Part shown: positions 45,107-55,300 of the stretch, piece after piece
Layout: each line of letters begins with the position of its first letter
Numbering within the stretch: position 1 is the stretch's first letter
From: Microbacterium sp. KUDC0406
GTDB taxonomy: Bacteria; Actinomycetota; Actinomycetes; Actinomycetales; Microbacteriaceae
Assembly: GCF_021582875.1 (NCBI RefSeq)
Contig: NZ_CP091138.1
Span: 620,001 to 684,000 of the forward strand
Length of the DNA: 64,000 bases
Reading direction: 5' to 3'
Made by a program: the position numbers and the translations under genes
Notes under the pieces: model-generated
Database searches by the model: none
Told to the model about the DNA's origin: nothing
What the model saw: the letters and a program-made list of their open reading frames with translations, nothing else

Positions 45107-45719
45107 TTCCGCGCCCTCCCGGTCCGTCGAGGTCGAGCGCAAGTACGACGTCGACGCGGACACCCCGCTTCCGGACTGGGCGACGGTTGCCGGCGTGCTC
45201 TCGGCGTCGCCGGGTGAGCTGCGCGAGCTCGACGCGCAGTATCTCGACACCGCGGATCTCTCCCTGGCGGCCGCCGGCTGCGCGCTGCGCCGCCGAACCG
45301 GCGGCCCGGATGCCGGCTGGCATCTGAAGGGTCCGCGCACCGGCGACGGCCGGGTCGAGCTCGGCTGGCCGCTCGGCGAGCAGGACGTGATCCCGGATGC
45401 CGTCGCACAGGCGATCGCGCCGGTGGAGGCGTCCGCCCTGCGGCCCATCGCCCGGATCGAGAACTCGCGCACCGCGTTCCTGCTGACCGGGCCGGACGGC
45501 GTGCTCGCCGAGTTCGTGGACGATCACGTGCGCGGCACGGATCTGAGCGACGGCACCCGTCGCGAATGGCGGGAGTGGGAGCTCGAGCTCGGCCCCGCCG
45601 CGCCCGCGGACGACGCCGGCCGGCAGACGTTCTTCGCCGCGGCGGAGAAGGCGATCTTCGCCGCCGGCGCCAGGGACGCCTCTTCCGGGTCGAAGCTGGC
45701 CAGGGCGCTCGGACGCTGA
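45099..45719 (+). CDS. CYTH domain protein (triphosphate tunnel metalloenzyme)
   Basis: A 206-residue protein of the CYTH/triphosphate tunnel enzyme family, which acts on organic or inorganic triphosphates. The defining ExExK motif appears as SVEVERKYDVD at residues about 8-18; later LRRRTGGPDAGWHLKGPRTG and EFVDDHVRG, EWREWELELG line the tunnel with charged residues. Its length is that of a lone CYTH domain. It overlaps the preceding small gene. Confidence 0.88.
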   Translation: MTDSAPSRSVEVERKYDVDADTPLPDWATVAGVLSASPGELRELDAQYLDTADLSLAAAGCALRRRTGGPDAGWHLKGPRTGDGRVELGWPLGEQDVIPDAVAQAIAPVEASALRPIARIENSRTAFLLTGPDGVLAEFVDDHVRGTDLSDGTRREWREWELELGPAAPADDAGRQTFFAAAEKAIFAAGARDASSGSKLARALGR

Positions 45720-45729
45720 ACGGCCGCCG

Positions 45730-47154
45730 TCAGGCGACGTCGGGTCGCGTCATCAGCGGCGCTGTCAGGTGCAGGAGCAGATCCGAGGTCGTCAGGGGGA
45801 CGGTGGTCCAGGTGGCGGTGGCCGCCCGGCGATCCACGGTGAGTCGCACCCGGTGCGGAGAGGCGACCAGCTGCAGATCGGTGACGAAGGTGTCGCCCTG
45901 CCAGCCGCCGGAGGCGGCGAGCGGACGGCCGAGCGGAGAGCTCTCGCGCCAGTGCTCGTGTCCGACCTCGATCTCGAAGAGGGATCCGACCAGCACCGTC
46001 CAGCCGCCGCCCGTCGGCTCCACCCGGATCGTCGTGCCGTGCGGCAGGGCGGAGTCGGCGACGGATGCGTCGATCGTCCCGACGAGCCCGCGCGCCGTCC
46101 CCTCGGAGGGCCGCTGCCCTGACAGACGCAGATCCCGCATCCGCTCGTCGAGCGGGCGGTCCTCGGCAGGGGTGGGGTGGCCGATGCCGGGAAGCAGGCA
46201 GTCCGACACGGCGTCGAGCACGTCCTGAGCGTGCTCCACCGTCGTCTGCGCGGAGGTGACGGCCACGACGAGGTCGTGCGCGGGGACGACGATGCAGTGC
46301 TGTCCGAATGCGCCGTTGCCGTGGAATCCATGCCGCGACATCCAGATCTGGTAACCGTAGCCCGCCCGGAAGTCCGGAGCGTGCTCGATGTCGTCGTGAT
46401 ACCGGCTCACGATGTGCGACCGGGTCGCGAGCTCCACCCATTCCCGCGCCACCAGCCGGCGCCCGCCCCAGAGCCCTCCGCGCAGCAGGAGCTCGCCGAA
46501 GGCGGCGATGGCCTCGGTGCGCAGGTGCAGCCCGTGGAATCCGAACACCGCTCCGCTGCCCACGCGGTCCCACTCCGCATCGGCGATGCCCATCGGGACG
46601 AAGAGGCGCTCGTCGAGGAACTCGTCCAGCGGACGCCCGGTGACGCGCTCCACCATGCGGGCCAGGATGAAGGTCGTCGCGTTGTCGTAGGTGTGCAGGG
46701 TGCCCTCGGGGGCGACGGCCGGGATGCTCAGGAACCCCTTCACGAGGTTCTGCGGCTCTCGCTCCCATGCCTCGACGAGGGTGTCGGTCTCGTGCCCGGC
46801 CGTCATGGTCAGCAGGTGATGGACGGTGAGACGGAGGGCCTGCTCCGGTGCATCCGACGGCACGTGGTCGGGCAGGACGTCGGCGACCCGGTCATCGAGG
46901 GACAGCAGGCCGTCTTCGACGGCGAGTCCCACCGCGATCGACGTGAACGACTTGGTCAGTGAGTAGAGCAGATGCGGGCGCTCTGCCGAGTACGGCGCCC
47001 ACCAGCCCTCGGCGATCACGTGGCCGTGGCGCACGACCATGAGGGAGTGGCATTCGATGCCCTTGGCCGCGAGCCGGTCGAGCAGCGCCGCGACCGCGCG
47101 CGACGAGACCCCCTGATCGGCGGGTGCGGAACGAGGGAGCAGTGCAGTCGACAT
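45730..47154 (-). CDS. serine hydrolase, beta-lactamase/esterase family
   Basis: A 474-residue serine hydrolase with a class C beta-lactamase-like domain. The SxxK nucleophile motif is in YSLTKSFTSIAVGLAVEDGL, a YxN-like YDNATTFIL follows, and a HxG-type motif is GNGAFGQHCIVV. The C-terminal part, from about residue 360, is a separate beta-rich segment. There is no signal peptide, so it probably acts inside the cell as an esterase or peptidase. ATG 47154 is the best start; the frame upstream overlaps the lpd terminator hairpin. Confidence 0.88.
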   Translation of the reverse strand: MSTALLPRSAPADQGVSSRAVAALLDRLAAKGIECHSLMVVRHGHVIAEGWWAPYSAERPHLLYSLTKSFTSIAVGLAVEDGLLSLDDRVADVLPDHVPSDAPEQALRLTVHHLLTMTAGHETDTLVEAWEREPQNLVKGFLSIPAVAPEGTLHTYDNATTFILARMVERVTGRPLDEFLDERLFVPMGIADAEWDRVGSGAVFGFHGLHLRTEAIAAFGELLLRGGLWGGRRLVAREWVELATRSHIVSRYHDDIEHAPDFRAGYGYQIWMSRHGFHGNGAFGQHCIVVPAHDLVVAVTSAQTTVEHAQDVLDAVSDCLLPGIGHPTPAEDRPLDERMRDLRLSGQRPSEGTARGLVGTIDASVADSALPHGTTIRVEPTGGGWTVLVGSLFEIEVGHEHWRESSPLGRPLAASGGWQGDTFVTDLQLVASPHRVRLTVDRRAATATWTTVPLTTSDLLLHLTAPLMTRPDVA

Positions 47155-47172
47155 CGGCGCCTTTGCGGAACG

Positions 47173-47208
47173 GGTGAGGGCGGCGCGAGAATTCGCGCCG
47201 CCCTCACC
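47173..47208 (-). terminator. perfect 16-bp hairpin after lpd
   Basis: GGTGAGGGCGGCGCGA pairs with its exact reverse complement around a 4-base loop, 14 bases beyond the lpd stop and just before the serine hydrolase gene on the same strand. Confidence 0.85.
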
Positions 47209-47222
47209 CTGATCGAGATCGA

Positions 47223-48620
47223 TCAGAGGTTGATCATGTGGCCGGCGAGGCCGTGGAAGGCCTCCTGCAGCGCCTCCGACAGGGTCGGGTGGGTGTGCAC
47301 GTTGCGCGCCGCCTCGAGAGCGGTGAGATCCCACTTCTGCGCGAGGGTCAGCTCGGGCAGAAGCTCCGACACGTCGGGGCCGATCAGGTGGCCGCCGATG
47401 AGCTCGAGGTGCTCGGCGTCGGCGATCAGCTTGACGAAGCCGACCGGCTCACCCAGGCCGTTGGCCTTGCCGTTCGCGCTGAACGGGAACTTCGCGACCT
47501 TGATCTCACGGCCCTCTGCGCGCGCCTGCTCCTCGGTGAGGCCGAAGCTGGCGACCTGCGGCTGGCAGAACGTCGCGCGCGGCATCATCCGGTAGTCGCC
47601 CAGCGTCATCGTCTCGGCCTTGCCGATGGTCTCGGCCGCGACGACCGCCTGCGCCTCGGCGACGTGCGCGAGCTGCAGCTTGGCGGTCACGTCGCCGATC
47701 GCGTAGATGCCCTCGACGTTCGTGCGCATGTGGTCGTCGATGTCGATGGCGCCGCGCTCGGTGAGCTTCACGCCGGTCTTGTCCAGGCCGTAGCCCTCGA
47801 CGTTCGGCGCGAAGCCGACGGACATGAGCACCTTGCCGGCGGTGATCTCACCGGGCTGACCGTCGCGGGTCTCGTAGGTGACGTGCACCGACGACCCGTT
47901 GTCGGTGACCGTCTTCACCGCGGTGGAGGTGAGGATGTCGATGCCGAGCTTCTTGTACTGCTTCTGGATCTCCTTCGAGACCTCGACGTCCTCGTTCGGG
48001 AGAGCGCGGTCGAGGAACTCGACGATCGTGACCTTGACACCGTAGTTGGCGAGCACGTAGCCGAACTCCATGCCGATCGCCCCGGCGCCGACGATGACGA
48101 TCGACTCGGGCAGGTCGCGGGTGAGGATCTGCTCCTCGAAGGTCACGACGTTGTCGCTGAGCTGCACACCGGGCAGCAGGCGGACGGTCGAGCCGGTCGC
48201 GATGATCGCGTTGTCGAAGGTGACCTCTTCGGTCGTGCCGTCGGACTTCGCGACCGAGATCGCCTTCGGACCGGTGAAGGTGCCGCGCCCGTCGTACTCG
48301 GTGACCTTGTTCTTCTTCATCAGGAAGTGGATGCCCTTGACGTGGGTGTCCGCGACCTTGCGGCTGCGGTCGAACGCCGCGCCGAAGTCGAAGTGCACGT
48401 CGCCCGAGATGCCGAAGAACTCGGCCTTGTGGGTGAAGGTGTGCGCGATCTCCGCGTTCTTCAGGAGCGACTTCGAGGGGATGCAGCCCACGTTGAGGCA
48501 GACACCGCCCCAGTACTTCTCCTCGATGATGGCGGTGGACAGTCCGAGCTGAGCGCTGCGGACGGCGGCGACGTATCCGCCAGGGCCCGCGCCGAGGATG
48601 ACGACATCGTAGTGTGGCAT
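47223..48620 (-). CDS. lpdA: dihydrolipoyl dehydrogenase
   Basis: FAD-dependent E3 subunit that reoxidises dihydrolipoamide in 2-oxo-acid dehydrogenase complexes and the glycine cleavage system. 465 residues. The FAD motif [20 protein letters not shown] is at the N-terminus, the redox disulfide is in [17 protein letters not shown], the NAD-binding motif is [18 protein letters not shown], and the C-terminal active-site histidine is in [18 protein letters not shown] 48620 has TAGGCT 6 bases upstream, so the transcript may be leaderless; that box overlaps the stop of the CopC-like gene. Confidence 0.97.
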   Translation of the reverse strand: MPHYDVVILGAGPGGYVAAVRSAQLGLSTAIIEEKYWGGVCLNVGCIPSKSLLKNAEIAHTFTHKAEFFGISGDVHFDFGAAFDRSRKVADTHVKGIHFLMKKNKVTEYDGRGTFTGPKAISVAKSDGTTEEVTFDNAIIATGSTVRLLPGVQLSDNVVTFEEQILTRDLPESIVIVGAGAIGMEFGYVLANYGVKVTIVEFLDRALPNEDVEVSKEIQKQYKKLGIDILTSTAVKTVTDNGSSVHVTYETRDGQPGEITAGKVLMSVGFAPNVEGYGLDKTGVKLTERGAIDIDDHMRTNVEGIYAIGDVTAKLQLAHVAEAQAVVAAETIGKAETMTLGDYRMMPRATFCQPQVASFGLTEEQARAEGREIKVAKFPFSANGKANGLGEPVGFVKLIADAEHLELIGGHLIGPDVSELLPELTLAQKWDLTALEAARNVHTHPTLSEALQEAFHGLAGHMINL

Positions 48621-48626
48621 GCTCTC

Positions 48627-48632
48627 AGCCTA
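48627..48632 (-). promoter_or_regulatory. -10 box of a leaderless promoter (lpdA)
   Basis: TAGGCT on the minus strand with a 6-base spacer to ATG 48620. Confidence 0.5.
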
Positions 48633-49294
48633 TCGTTCCGAGGGGTCCGTGGCGGCGGACGGGTCGTCGGATGACGGCGGCTCCGCGCCCTCGGCGGGCC
48701 GACGGCGCGTGCCGAGCCAGATGGCGATCCCGGCGACGAGCACGACGGCGACGACGAGCAGCACCCACAGCCAGACCGGCGCCGCGGCCCCCGAGATCGG
48801 GACAGGCGTGGCGGTGACGGTCACCGTGGGGCCCGGCGTCGTCTGCGTGACCGTCTGCTCGGGCGTCGGCGTCGCACTCGGGACGGGTGTCTCGACCGAC
48901 GATCCGGTGGACACCGTGAAGCTGTACTCGCCGGCGATCGGGTGGCCGTCGCCCGAGACGACCTTCCACGCCACGTGATAGGCGCCCGCGGGGCCGCCGT
49001 CGGCCAGGGGCTGGGTGACCGCGGAGCCGGCCACGGTCGGTGCGCCATCCGTGACGGGGGCGCCGGAGGGGTCGGTCACGGCGATCATCGTGGCCCCGTC
49101 GGCGTCGAGCAGGTCCCCGCTGAAGGCGAGCACGAGCTGCGCGGGAAGCGTCTCCACGGTCTGGTCGGCATCGGGGTCGGCCGAGACGAGCTCGTCGTGC
49201 GCGGAGGCGGGCAGCGAGCCGACCGCCAGGAACGCAGCCGTCAGCAGTGCGGCGAGCAGTGCGAGGAGGGGAGTCGTCGAGAGGACCTGGTCAT
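48630..49294 (-). CDS. CopC-like copper resistance domain protein, membrane-anchored, one frame break
   Basis: Exported, C-terminally anchored protein of about 221 residues after repair. The signal peptide reads MTRSSRRLP-LLALLAALLT and ends at PASAHDELVS; the mature domain is CopC-like (ADPDADQTVETLPAQLVLAF, AYHVAWKVVSGDGHPIAGEY, SFTV). A Thr/Pro-rich stalk (TPTPEQTVTQTTPGPTVTVT) leads to a transmembrane helix (VWLWVLLVVAVVLVAGIAIW). The frame breaks at the G run 49268-49271 (plus strand): one added base joins the ATG at 49294 to the signal peptide. The N-terminal His after signal cleavage fits a copper ligand. No copper ATPase or CopD lies adjacent. Confidence 0.85.
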
Positions 49295-49387
49295 CAGCAC
49301 CTCTTCAGCCTAGGCGCGCCCCGTGCGCCTCTGCCCCTCCCGATGCGGTGCTCGGATCCGTTAGTCTGGAGGGAAGGAGGGCCACCC

Positions 49388-49870
49388 GTGACTGACAGCC
49401 AGAGCCGAAACGGCGACGACGCGATCCACCGCACCGGCGAGCAGCGCCACGACGTGACGCAGACTTTCGGACACGACTCCGATCTGTCGTTCGTGCCGTT
49501 CGGAGCCGAACTGACCGAAGCCGAACAGGCGGCGATCTCCGCGCTGCCCTCCGGGTCCGCGCTTCTGCTGGTGCGCTCGGGCGCCCTGGCCGGCGCGCGC
49601 TACCTGCTGGACGCGGACGTCACCACGGTCGGACGCCACCCCGAGGCCGACATCTTCTTCGACGACGTGACCGTGTCGCGCCGTCACGCCGAGATCACCC
49701 GCACCGGCACGTCGTTCGAGATCGTCGACCAGCGCTCGCTGAACGGCACCTACGTCAACGGCGAGCGGGCCGACCGCAGCCTGCTGCAGAACGGCTGCGA
49801 GCTGAGGGTCGGCAAGTTCCGGCTGAACTTCTTCGCCTCACCGGTCGACATCGCGGCTGCGAACGCCTGA
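49388..49870 (+). CDS. garA: FHA domain protein, GarA-like
   Basis: A 160-residue protein with one FHA domain that binds phosphothreonine: LLDADVTTVGRHPEADIFFD, then DVTVSRRHAEI and LNGTYVNG. In mycobacteria and corynebacteria the homologue (GarA/OdhI) controls 2-oxoglutarate dehydrogenase after phosphorylation by Ser/Thr kinases at an N-terminal Thr. Here the N-terminal region has DVTQTFGHD, a candidate phosphosite rather than the usual ETTSVF. GTG 49388 follows GGAGGG, and the stop overlaps the MerR gene start. The neighbour order garA-ftsR-merR matches the Rv1827-Rv1828-Rv1830 type cluster. Confidence 0.87.
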   Translation: MTDSQSRNGDDAIHRTGEQRHDVTQTFGHDSDLSFVPFGAELTEAEQAAISALPSGSALLLVRSGALAGARYLLDADVTTVGRHPEADIFFDDVTVSRRHAEITRTGTSFEIVDQRSLNGTYVNGERADRSLLQNGCELRVGKFRLNFFASPVDIAAANA

Positions 49871-50703
49871 TGGCGGGGTCCTCCCCGGCCCGTGAGCGCT
49901 CAGCGCCCGCGGGCCTGCTGAGCATCGGTCAGGTGCTGTCGCGTCTGACCCCGGACTTCCCGGAGATCACCGCCAGCAAACTGCGCTTCCTCGAGGGCCG
50001 GGGCATCGTCACGCCGTCTCGCACCGAGTCCGGCTACCGCAAGTTCTCGGCATCCGATGTCGAGCGACTGCGCACGGCGCTGACTCTGCAGCGCGACCAC
50101 TACATGCCCCTCGACGTCATCCGCGAACAGCTCGACGATGCCGTCGAGGGGCAGCCGGTCACCCCACCGCCCTCGATCGCCCCGGCTGCGCGCCGATACC
50201 GCCGCGACGAGCTGCTGAAGGCCGCCGGTGCCGCTCCGCAGCTGCTGAACGACGCGGTCAGCACCGGGCTGATCGCCGCGGCCGACTCGTACACCGAGCA
50301 GACGGTGTCGCTGCTGCGCAGCCTGGTCGCCCTCGACCGTCACGGCATCGAGCCGCGTCACCTGCGCAGCCTGCGCCAGGGCGCCGAGCGCGAGGTCGCA
50401 CTGATCGAGTCGGCGCTGCAGACCATGCTGCGCCGCACGGACGCCGCATCCCGAGGCCGCGCCGGCGAGCTGGCGCCCGAGCTCGCCGCGCGCATCGACG
50501 AGGTGCGCAGCATCCTGGTGTCGGCGGCGCTGTCGCGGATGCTCTCGATAACGAACAGGTTGCGACACACCTCCGACGCGCGCCGGATGTCATTGCCCGA
50601 CCACCACCCCTGCTCTACCGTGGAGGTATCCGCTCCGGGGGAGCGGGACTCCGTTCCGAGGAGAACACGATGTTCCGAGAGGAGAGAGCATGAATGCGGA
50701 TGA
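49870..50703 (+). CDS. ftsR: MerR family regulator, FtsR-like, C-terminus uncertain
   Basis: MerR-type DNA-binding protein (Rv1828/FtsR group; FtsR activates ftsZ in corynebacteria). Residues about 15-85 are the winged helix: LSIGQVLSRLTPDFPEITAS, KLRFLEGRGIVTPSRTESGY then RKFSASDVERLRTAL. The middle carries the usual ASYTEQTVSLLRSLVAL-like helices. The last 50 residues, after SAALSRMLS, have poor composition and run over what looks like intergenic sequence with a possible promoter, so I suspect a stop near 50550 was lost to a miscalled base. It starts as the garA stop ends. Confidence 0.82.
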   Translation: MAGSSPARERSAPAGLLSIGQVLSRLTPDFPEITASKLRFLEGRGIVTPSRTESGYRKFSASDVERLRTALTLQRDHYMPLDVIREQLDDAVEGQPVTPPPSIAPAARRYRRDELLKAAGAAPQLLNDAVSTGLIAAADSYTEQTVSLLRSLVALDRHGIEPRHLRSLRQGAEREVALIESALQTMLRRTDAASRGRAGELAPELAARIDEVRSILVSAALSRMLSITNRLRHTSDARRMSLPDHHPCSTVEVSAPGERDSVPRRTRCSERREHECG

Positions 50704-51236
50704 GCTCTCATCAGACCCGCGTTTCGTGACCGAACTCCTCTTCACGGACGGTCTTCCCAACATGGACGACGAGGTCGGCTACCGGCGGTGCGGTCGCCGC
50801 TCGCGCGGCGGGCATCACCTACCGCCAGCTGGATTACTGGGCCCGCACCGAGCTGGTGGTCCCCACCGTGCGCGGCGCGAGCGGATCGGGGTCGCAGCGC
50901 CTCTACGGCTTCCGCGACATCCTCGTGCTCAAGCTGGTCAAGCGCCTGCTCGACACCGGCATCTCGCTGCAGCAGATCCGCATCGCGGTCGAGCAGCTGC
51001 GTGCCGCCGGCATCCGTGACCTGGCCGGCACCACCCTCATGAGCGACGGCGCCTCCGTCTACCTGTGCACCTCGAACGACGAGGTCATCGACCTGGTCAG
51101 CCGGGGCCAGGGCGTCTTCGGCATCGCGGTGGGCAAGGTGCTCCGCGAGGTCGAGTCGACGCTCGTCGAGTTCGACCCCACCGCGCCCGACCCGGTGGAC
51201 GAGCTCGCGCAGCGGCGCGCCAAGCGCACCGCCTGA
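50690..51236 (+). CDS. MerR family regulator, Rv1830-like, one frame break
   Basis: Small MerR regulator of about 181 residues. After a short leader (SDPRFVTELLFTDGLPNMDD) the winged helix reads AARAAGITYRQLDYWARTEL, VVPTVRGASGSGSQRLYGFR then DILVLKLVKRLLDTGISLQQ; the C-terminal part (LMSDGASVYLCTSNDEVIDL) is a small ligand-like domain. The frame breaks near 50781-50790; one extra base there is the simplest explanation (Y-R-G-A-V-A-A expected). GAGGAGAGA lies upstream of ATG 50690. The cluster garA-ftsR-merR is conserved in actinobacteria. Confidence 0.85.
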
Positions 51237-51243
51237 CGCGCCC

Positions 51244-51334
51244 TTCGACAAGCTCAGGGACCCATCCCTCGACAAGCTCAGGGACCCACCTTCGACAAGC
51301 TCGGGGACCCATCCCTCGAAAGGCTCAGGGACCC
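51244..51334. repeat. four copies of an intergenic repeat (TTCGACAAGCTCAGGGACCC type)
   Basis: Copies start at 51244, 51269, 51291 and 51316, spaced 22-25 bases. The array lies between the convergent merR and parA genes, before the hairpin terminator. Related units occur at 58320-58369 as an inverted pair, and a diverged copy lies inside dnaE2 near 41209-41235. Confidence 0.85.
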
Positions 51335-51345
51335 ATGGCTATGAG

Positions 51346-51369
51346 AACGCCCGGCCGGAGCCGGGCGTT
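51346..51369. terminator. bidirectional hairpin between merR and parA
   Basis: 10-bp stem AACGCCCGGC pairing with GCCGGGCGTT around a 4-base loop, followed by TCTTC. It can end both convergent transcripts. Confidence 0.8.
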
Positions 51370-51389
51370 TCTTCGTGTACGGGGGCGGA

Positions 51390-52202
51390 TCAGACCTGTG
51401 CGCCGGTCTCCGGCACCGGGACACGGCCGGCGCGGACGATGCGGTCCAGCAGCTGGTCGAAGTCGGCCGCGAGCTCCTGCGCGGAGTCGCCGGGCCAGAT
51501 GTGCAGCGGCTTGGCGGCACCCTGCGCCTGCTGCAGGGAGGTGCGCTCGGGCAGCTGCGGCGAGAGCACGAGCGGGCCGAACATGTCGCGCAGCTCCTTG
51601 ATGCGGAACTGGTGCTCGATCGACTGCGGGCGCACGCGGTTCACGACGATGCCGAGGGGCTGCAGTCGCGGAGACAGACCACGGCGGATCTCCTCGATGG
51701 CGCGCAGCGCGCGGTCGGCCGCAGCGACTGAGAACAGACCGGGCTCGGTGACGACCATGACGCGGTCGCTCGCCGCCCAGGCCGTGCGGGTGAGGGCGTT
51801 CAGCGACGGTGCGCAGTCGATGAGGACCAGGTCGTACTCGCTCTCGACGGTGGCCAGGGCCTCCTCGAGCTTCCACACGTCGCGGACGCTGGGATGCGGG
51901 CCGTCGAAGTTGATCGCGGACGGGCTGCCGATCAGCACGTCGATGGTGCCGGGGTGCACCTTCGCCCACCCGCTGGTGGTGATCGCCTGACGGACCACCT
52001 TCTCCTTGGGGTTGGCGAGCACGTCGGCGATGTTCAGCCTGCCGGCGATCTGGATGTCCATGCCGGTGGAGACGTCCGACTGCGGGTCGAGGTCGACCAC
52101 GAGAGTGCGGATGCCGCGGGCGAAGGCGGCGCTGGCGAGACCGAGAGTGACGGTCGTCTTGCCGACGCCTCCCTTGAGGGAGCTGACGCTGAGTACGTGC
52201 AC
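51390..52202 (-). CDS. ParA family ATPase
   Basis: Walker-type ATPase of the ParA/MinD/Soj group, 270 residues. The deviant Walker A is [20 protein letters not shown] at residues about 6-25, followed by VVDLDPQSDVSTGMD and VLIDCAPSLNALTRTAWAAS. No parB lies beside it; the next gene upstream is pyc, divergent. It may be the orphan ParA found near ftsR-type genes in actinobacteria. GTG 52202 has GGAG at short spacing; GTG 52211 is an alternative, next to a TAACGT box. Confidence 0.9.
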   Translation of the reverse strand: MHVLSVSSLKGGVGKTTVTLGLASAAFARGIRTLVVDLDPQSDVSTGMDIQIAGRLNIADVLANPKEKVVRQAITTSGWAKVHPGTIDVLIGSPSAINFDGPHPSVRDVWKLEEALATVESEYDLVLIDCAPSLNALTRTAWAASDRVMVVTEPGLFSVAAADRALRAIEEIRRGLSPRLQPLGIVVNRVRPQSIEHQFRIKELRDMFGPLVLSPQLPERTSLQQAQGAAKPLHIWPGDSAQELAADFDQLLDRIVRAGRVPVPETGAQV

Positions 52203-52346
52203 GATCTCCACGTTACAGTGCTGAGCCTGTGACTCTCCTTCACCCCGGCTGCAACCCGGCGAATCGGCGCGGAGCACACGGACTAGTCTGGTGGCACACT
52301 CAGCCCCCGCTCCTGTGCGCCTCCGCGCGCTGACCCAGAGGTGTGC

Positions 52347-55300
52347 ATGTTCCAGAAGATCCTGGTGTCCAATCGCGGCGAGATCGCGATCCGCGCCTTC
52401 CGTGCGGCGTTCGAGGTGGGGGCGCGCACCGTCGCGGTCTTCCCGTACGAGGACCGCGGCTCGATGCATCGGCTGAAGGCCGACGAGGCGTACGAGATCG
52501 GCGAGCGCGGTCACCCGGTGCGGGCCTACCTCGACGTGGACGAGATCGTCCGCGTCGCCGTGGAGTCCGGCGCCGATGCGATCTATCCCGGCTACGGCTT
52601 CCTCTCCGAGAACCCGGAGCTCGCCGAGAAAGCGGCAGAAGCGGGCATCGCCTTCATCGGACCGCCGGCGCGCGTGCTGGAGATGGCGGGCAACAAGGTG
52701 GAGGCCAAGCGGCACGCGGTCGGCGCCGGGGTCCCGGTGCTGCGCTCGACCGAGGCGTCCGGCGACGTGGACGAGCTGGTCGGCCAGGCCGACGGCATCG
52801 GATTCCCGCTGTTCGCGAAGGCGGTCGCCGGCGGCGGCGGAAGAGGGATGCGGCGGGTCGAGACGAAGGACGAGCTGGCCGCAGCGCTCGTCGAGGCGAT
52901 GCGCGAGGCGCAGAGCGCCTTCGGCGATCCGCGGATGTTCCTGGAGCAGGCGGTCGTGCGCCCCCGGCACATCGAGGTGCAGGTGCTGGCGGATTCCCGG
53001 GGCGAGACCGTGCACCTCTTCGAGCGGGACTGCTCGGTGCAGCGCCGGCATCAGAAAGTGGTCGAGATCGCCCCGGCGCCGAACCTGGACGCCGGCATCC
53101 GCGAGGCCCTGCATCGGCACGCGGTCGCGTTCGCCCGCTCGATCGGGTACGTGAACGCCGGCACAGTCGAGTTCCTGCTGGAGACCGCGGGGAGCGCACC
53201 GGCGAGGTGGTGTTCATCGAGATGAACCCGCGCATCCAGGTGGAGCACACGGTCACCGAGGAGGTCACCGACGTCGACCTGGTCCAGGCCCAGATCCGCA
53301 TCGCGGCGGGCGCCACCCTGGCCGAGCTCGGACTCGAGCAGGACGACATCCGGCTGCGCGGCGCGGCGCTGCAGTGCCGGATCACCACCGAGGATCCCGC
53401 CCAGGGCTTCCGTCCCGACACCGGCAAGATCACCACCTACCGCTCGCCCGGCGGCGCCGGCATCCGGCTGGACGGCGGCACCGTGCACCAGGGCGCGCAG
53501 ATCAGCCCGCACTTCGACTCGATGCTCTCGAAGCTCACCTGCCGCGGCCGCGACTTCCCCGCAGCGGTGTCCAGGGCGAGGCGGGCCCTGGCCGAGTTCC
53601 GCATCCGGGGTGTGTCCACCAACATCCCGTTCCTGCAGGCGCTCCTGGACGACCCGGCCTTCATCGCCGGAGACATCAGCACCGCCTTCATCGACGAGCG
53701 ACCGGAGCTGCTGCAGGGCAGGGTGTCGAAGGACCGCGGCTCGAAGATCCTGAACTGGCTGGTGGACGTCACCGTCAACCGGCCGAACGGCCCGCACCCC
53801 GGCACCGCCGATCCGAGCACGAAGCTGCCGGCGATCGAGCTGAGCGCCGAGACGCTGCCCGGCTCCCGGCAGCGTCTGCTCGAGCTGGGGCCCGAGGGCT
53901 TCGCCCGGTCACTGCGTGCGCAGAGCGCGCTGGCGATCACCGACACGACGTTCCGCGACGCGCACCAGTCGCTGCTCGCGACCCGGGTGCGCACCCGCGA
54001 CCTCGTGGCGGTGGCGCCGCACCTGGCACGGCTCACCCCGGAACTGCTCTCGGTCGAGGCCTGGGGCGGAGCGACGTACGACGTCGCCCTCCGCTTCCTG
54101 GGGGAGGACCCCTGGGAGCGCCTCGACAAGCTCCGCGCCGCGCTGCCGAACATCGCGATCCAGATGCTGCTGCGCGGCCGCAACACGGTGGGGTACACGC
54201 CGTATCCGACCGCGGTCACGGACGCGTTCGTGCAGGAGGCCGCGGCATCCGGCATCGACGTCTTCCGCATCTTCGACGCGCTGAACGACGTCAGCCAGAT
54301 GCGCCCGGCGATCGACGCCGTCCGCGCGACCGGCACCGCGGTGGCGGAGGTGGCGCTCTGCTACACGGGTGACCTGCTGAACCCCGCTGAGAATCTGTAC
54401 ACCCTGGACTACTACCTGCGGCTGGCCGAGCAGATCGCGGATGCCGGGGCGCATGTGCTGGCGATCAAGGACATGGCCGGGCTGCTGCGCCCTGCCGCGG
54501 CCGCGAAGCTCGTCACCGCACTGCGCGAGCGGTTCGAGCTGCCGGTGCACCTGCACACGCACGACACGGCCGGCGGTCAGCTCGCCACTCTGCTGGCGGC
54601 CTCGGCTGCCGGCGTGGACGCCGTGGATGCGGCATCCGCACCGCTGTCAGGCACCACCAGTCAGCCGTCGCTCTCCGCGCTGGTGGCCGCGCTCGCGCAC
54701 ACCGACCGGGACAGCGGGATCGACCTGGCCGGCGTCTCGGATCTGGAGCCCTACTGGGAGGCGGTGCGCCACCATTACGCACCGTTCGAATCCGGGCTGC
54801 CCGGGCCCACGGGACGCGTGTACCACCACGAGATCCCCGGCGGGCAGCTGTCGAACCTGCGCCAGCAGGCGAAGGCGCTCGGCCTCGCGGAGGACTTCGA
54901 GCTCATCGAGGACATGTACGCCGCGGCGAACGCGATCCTCGGACGCGTGCCGAAGGTCACGCCGTCGTCGAAGGTCGTCGGTGACCTCGCCCTGCACCTC
55001 GCCGCGGTGAAGGCGGATCCCGCGGACTTCGAGCAGAACCCGCAGAACTACGACGTGCCGGACTCTGTGGTCGGGTTCATGGCCGGAGAGCTCGGGGATC
55101 TGCCGGGCGGATGGCCCGAGCCGTTCCGCACCAAGGTGCTCGCGGGCAGAGCCGTTCGCGCCTCCGGCGCCGAGATCTCGGCGGAGGACGAGTCGGCGCT
55201 CAGGGGCGACAGCGCGGAGCGGCGCGCACGGCTGAACGAGCTGCTGTTCCCCGGGCCCGCACGCGAGCTCGGCCGGATTCGTGAGCAGTACGGCGATCTG

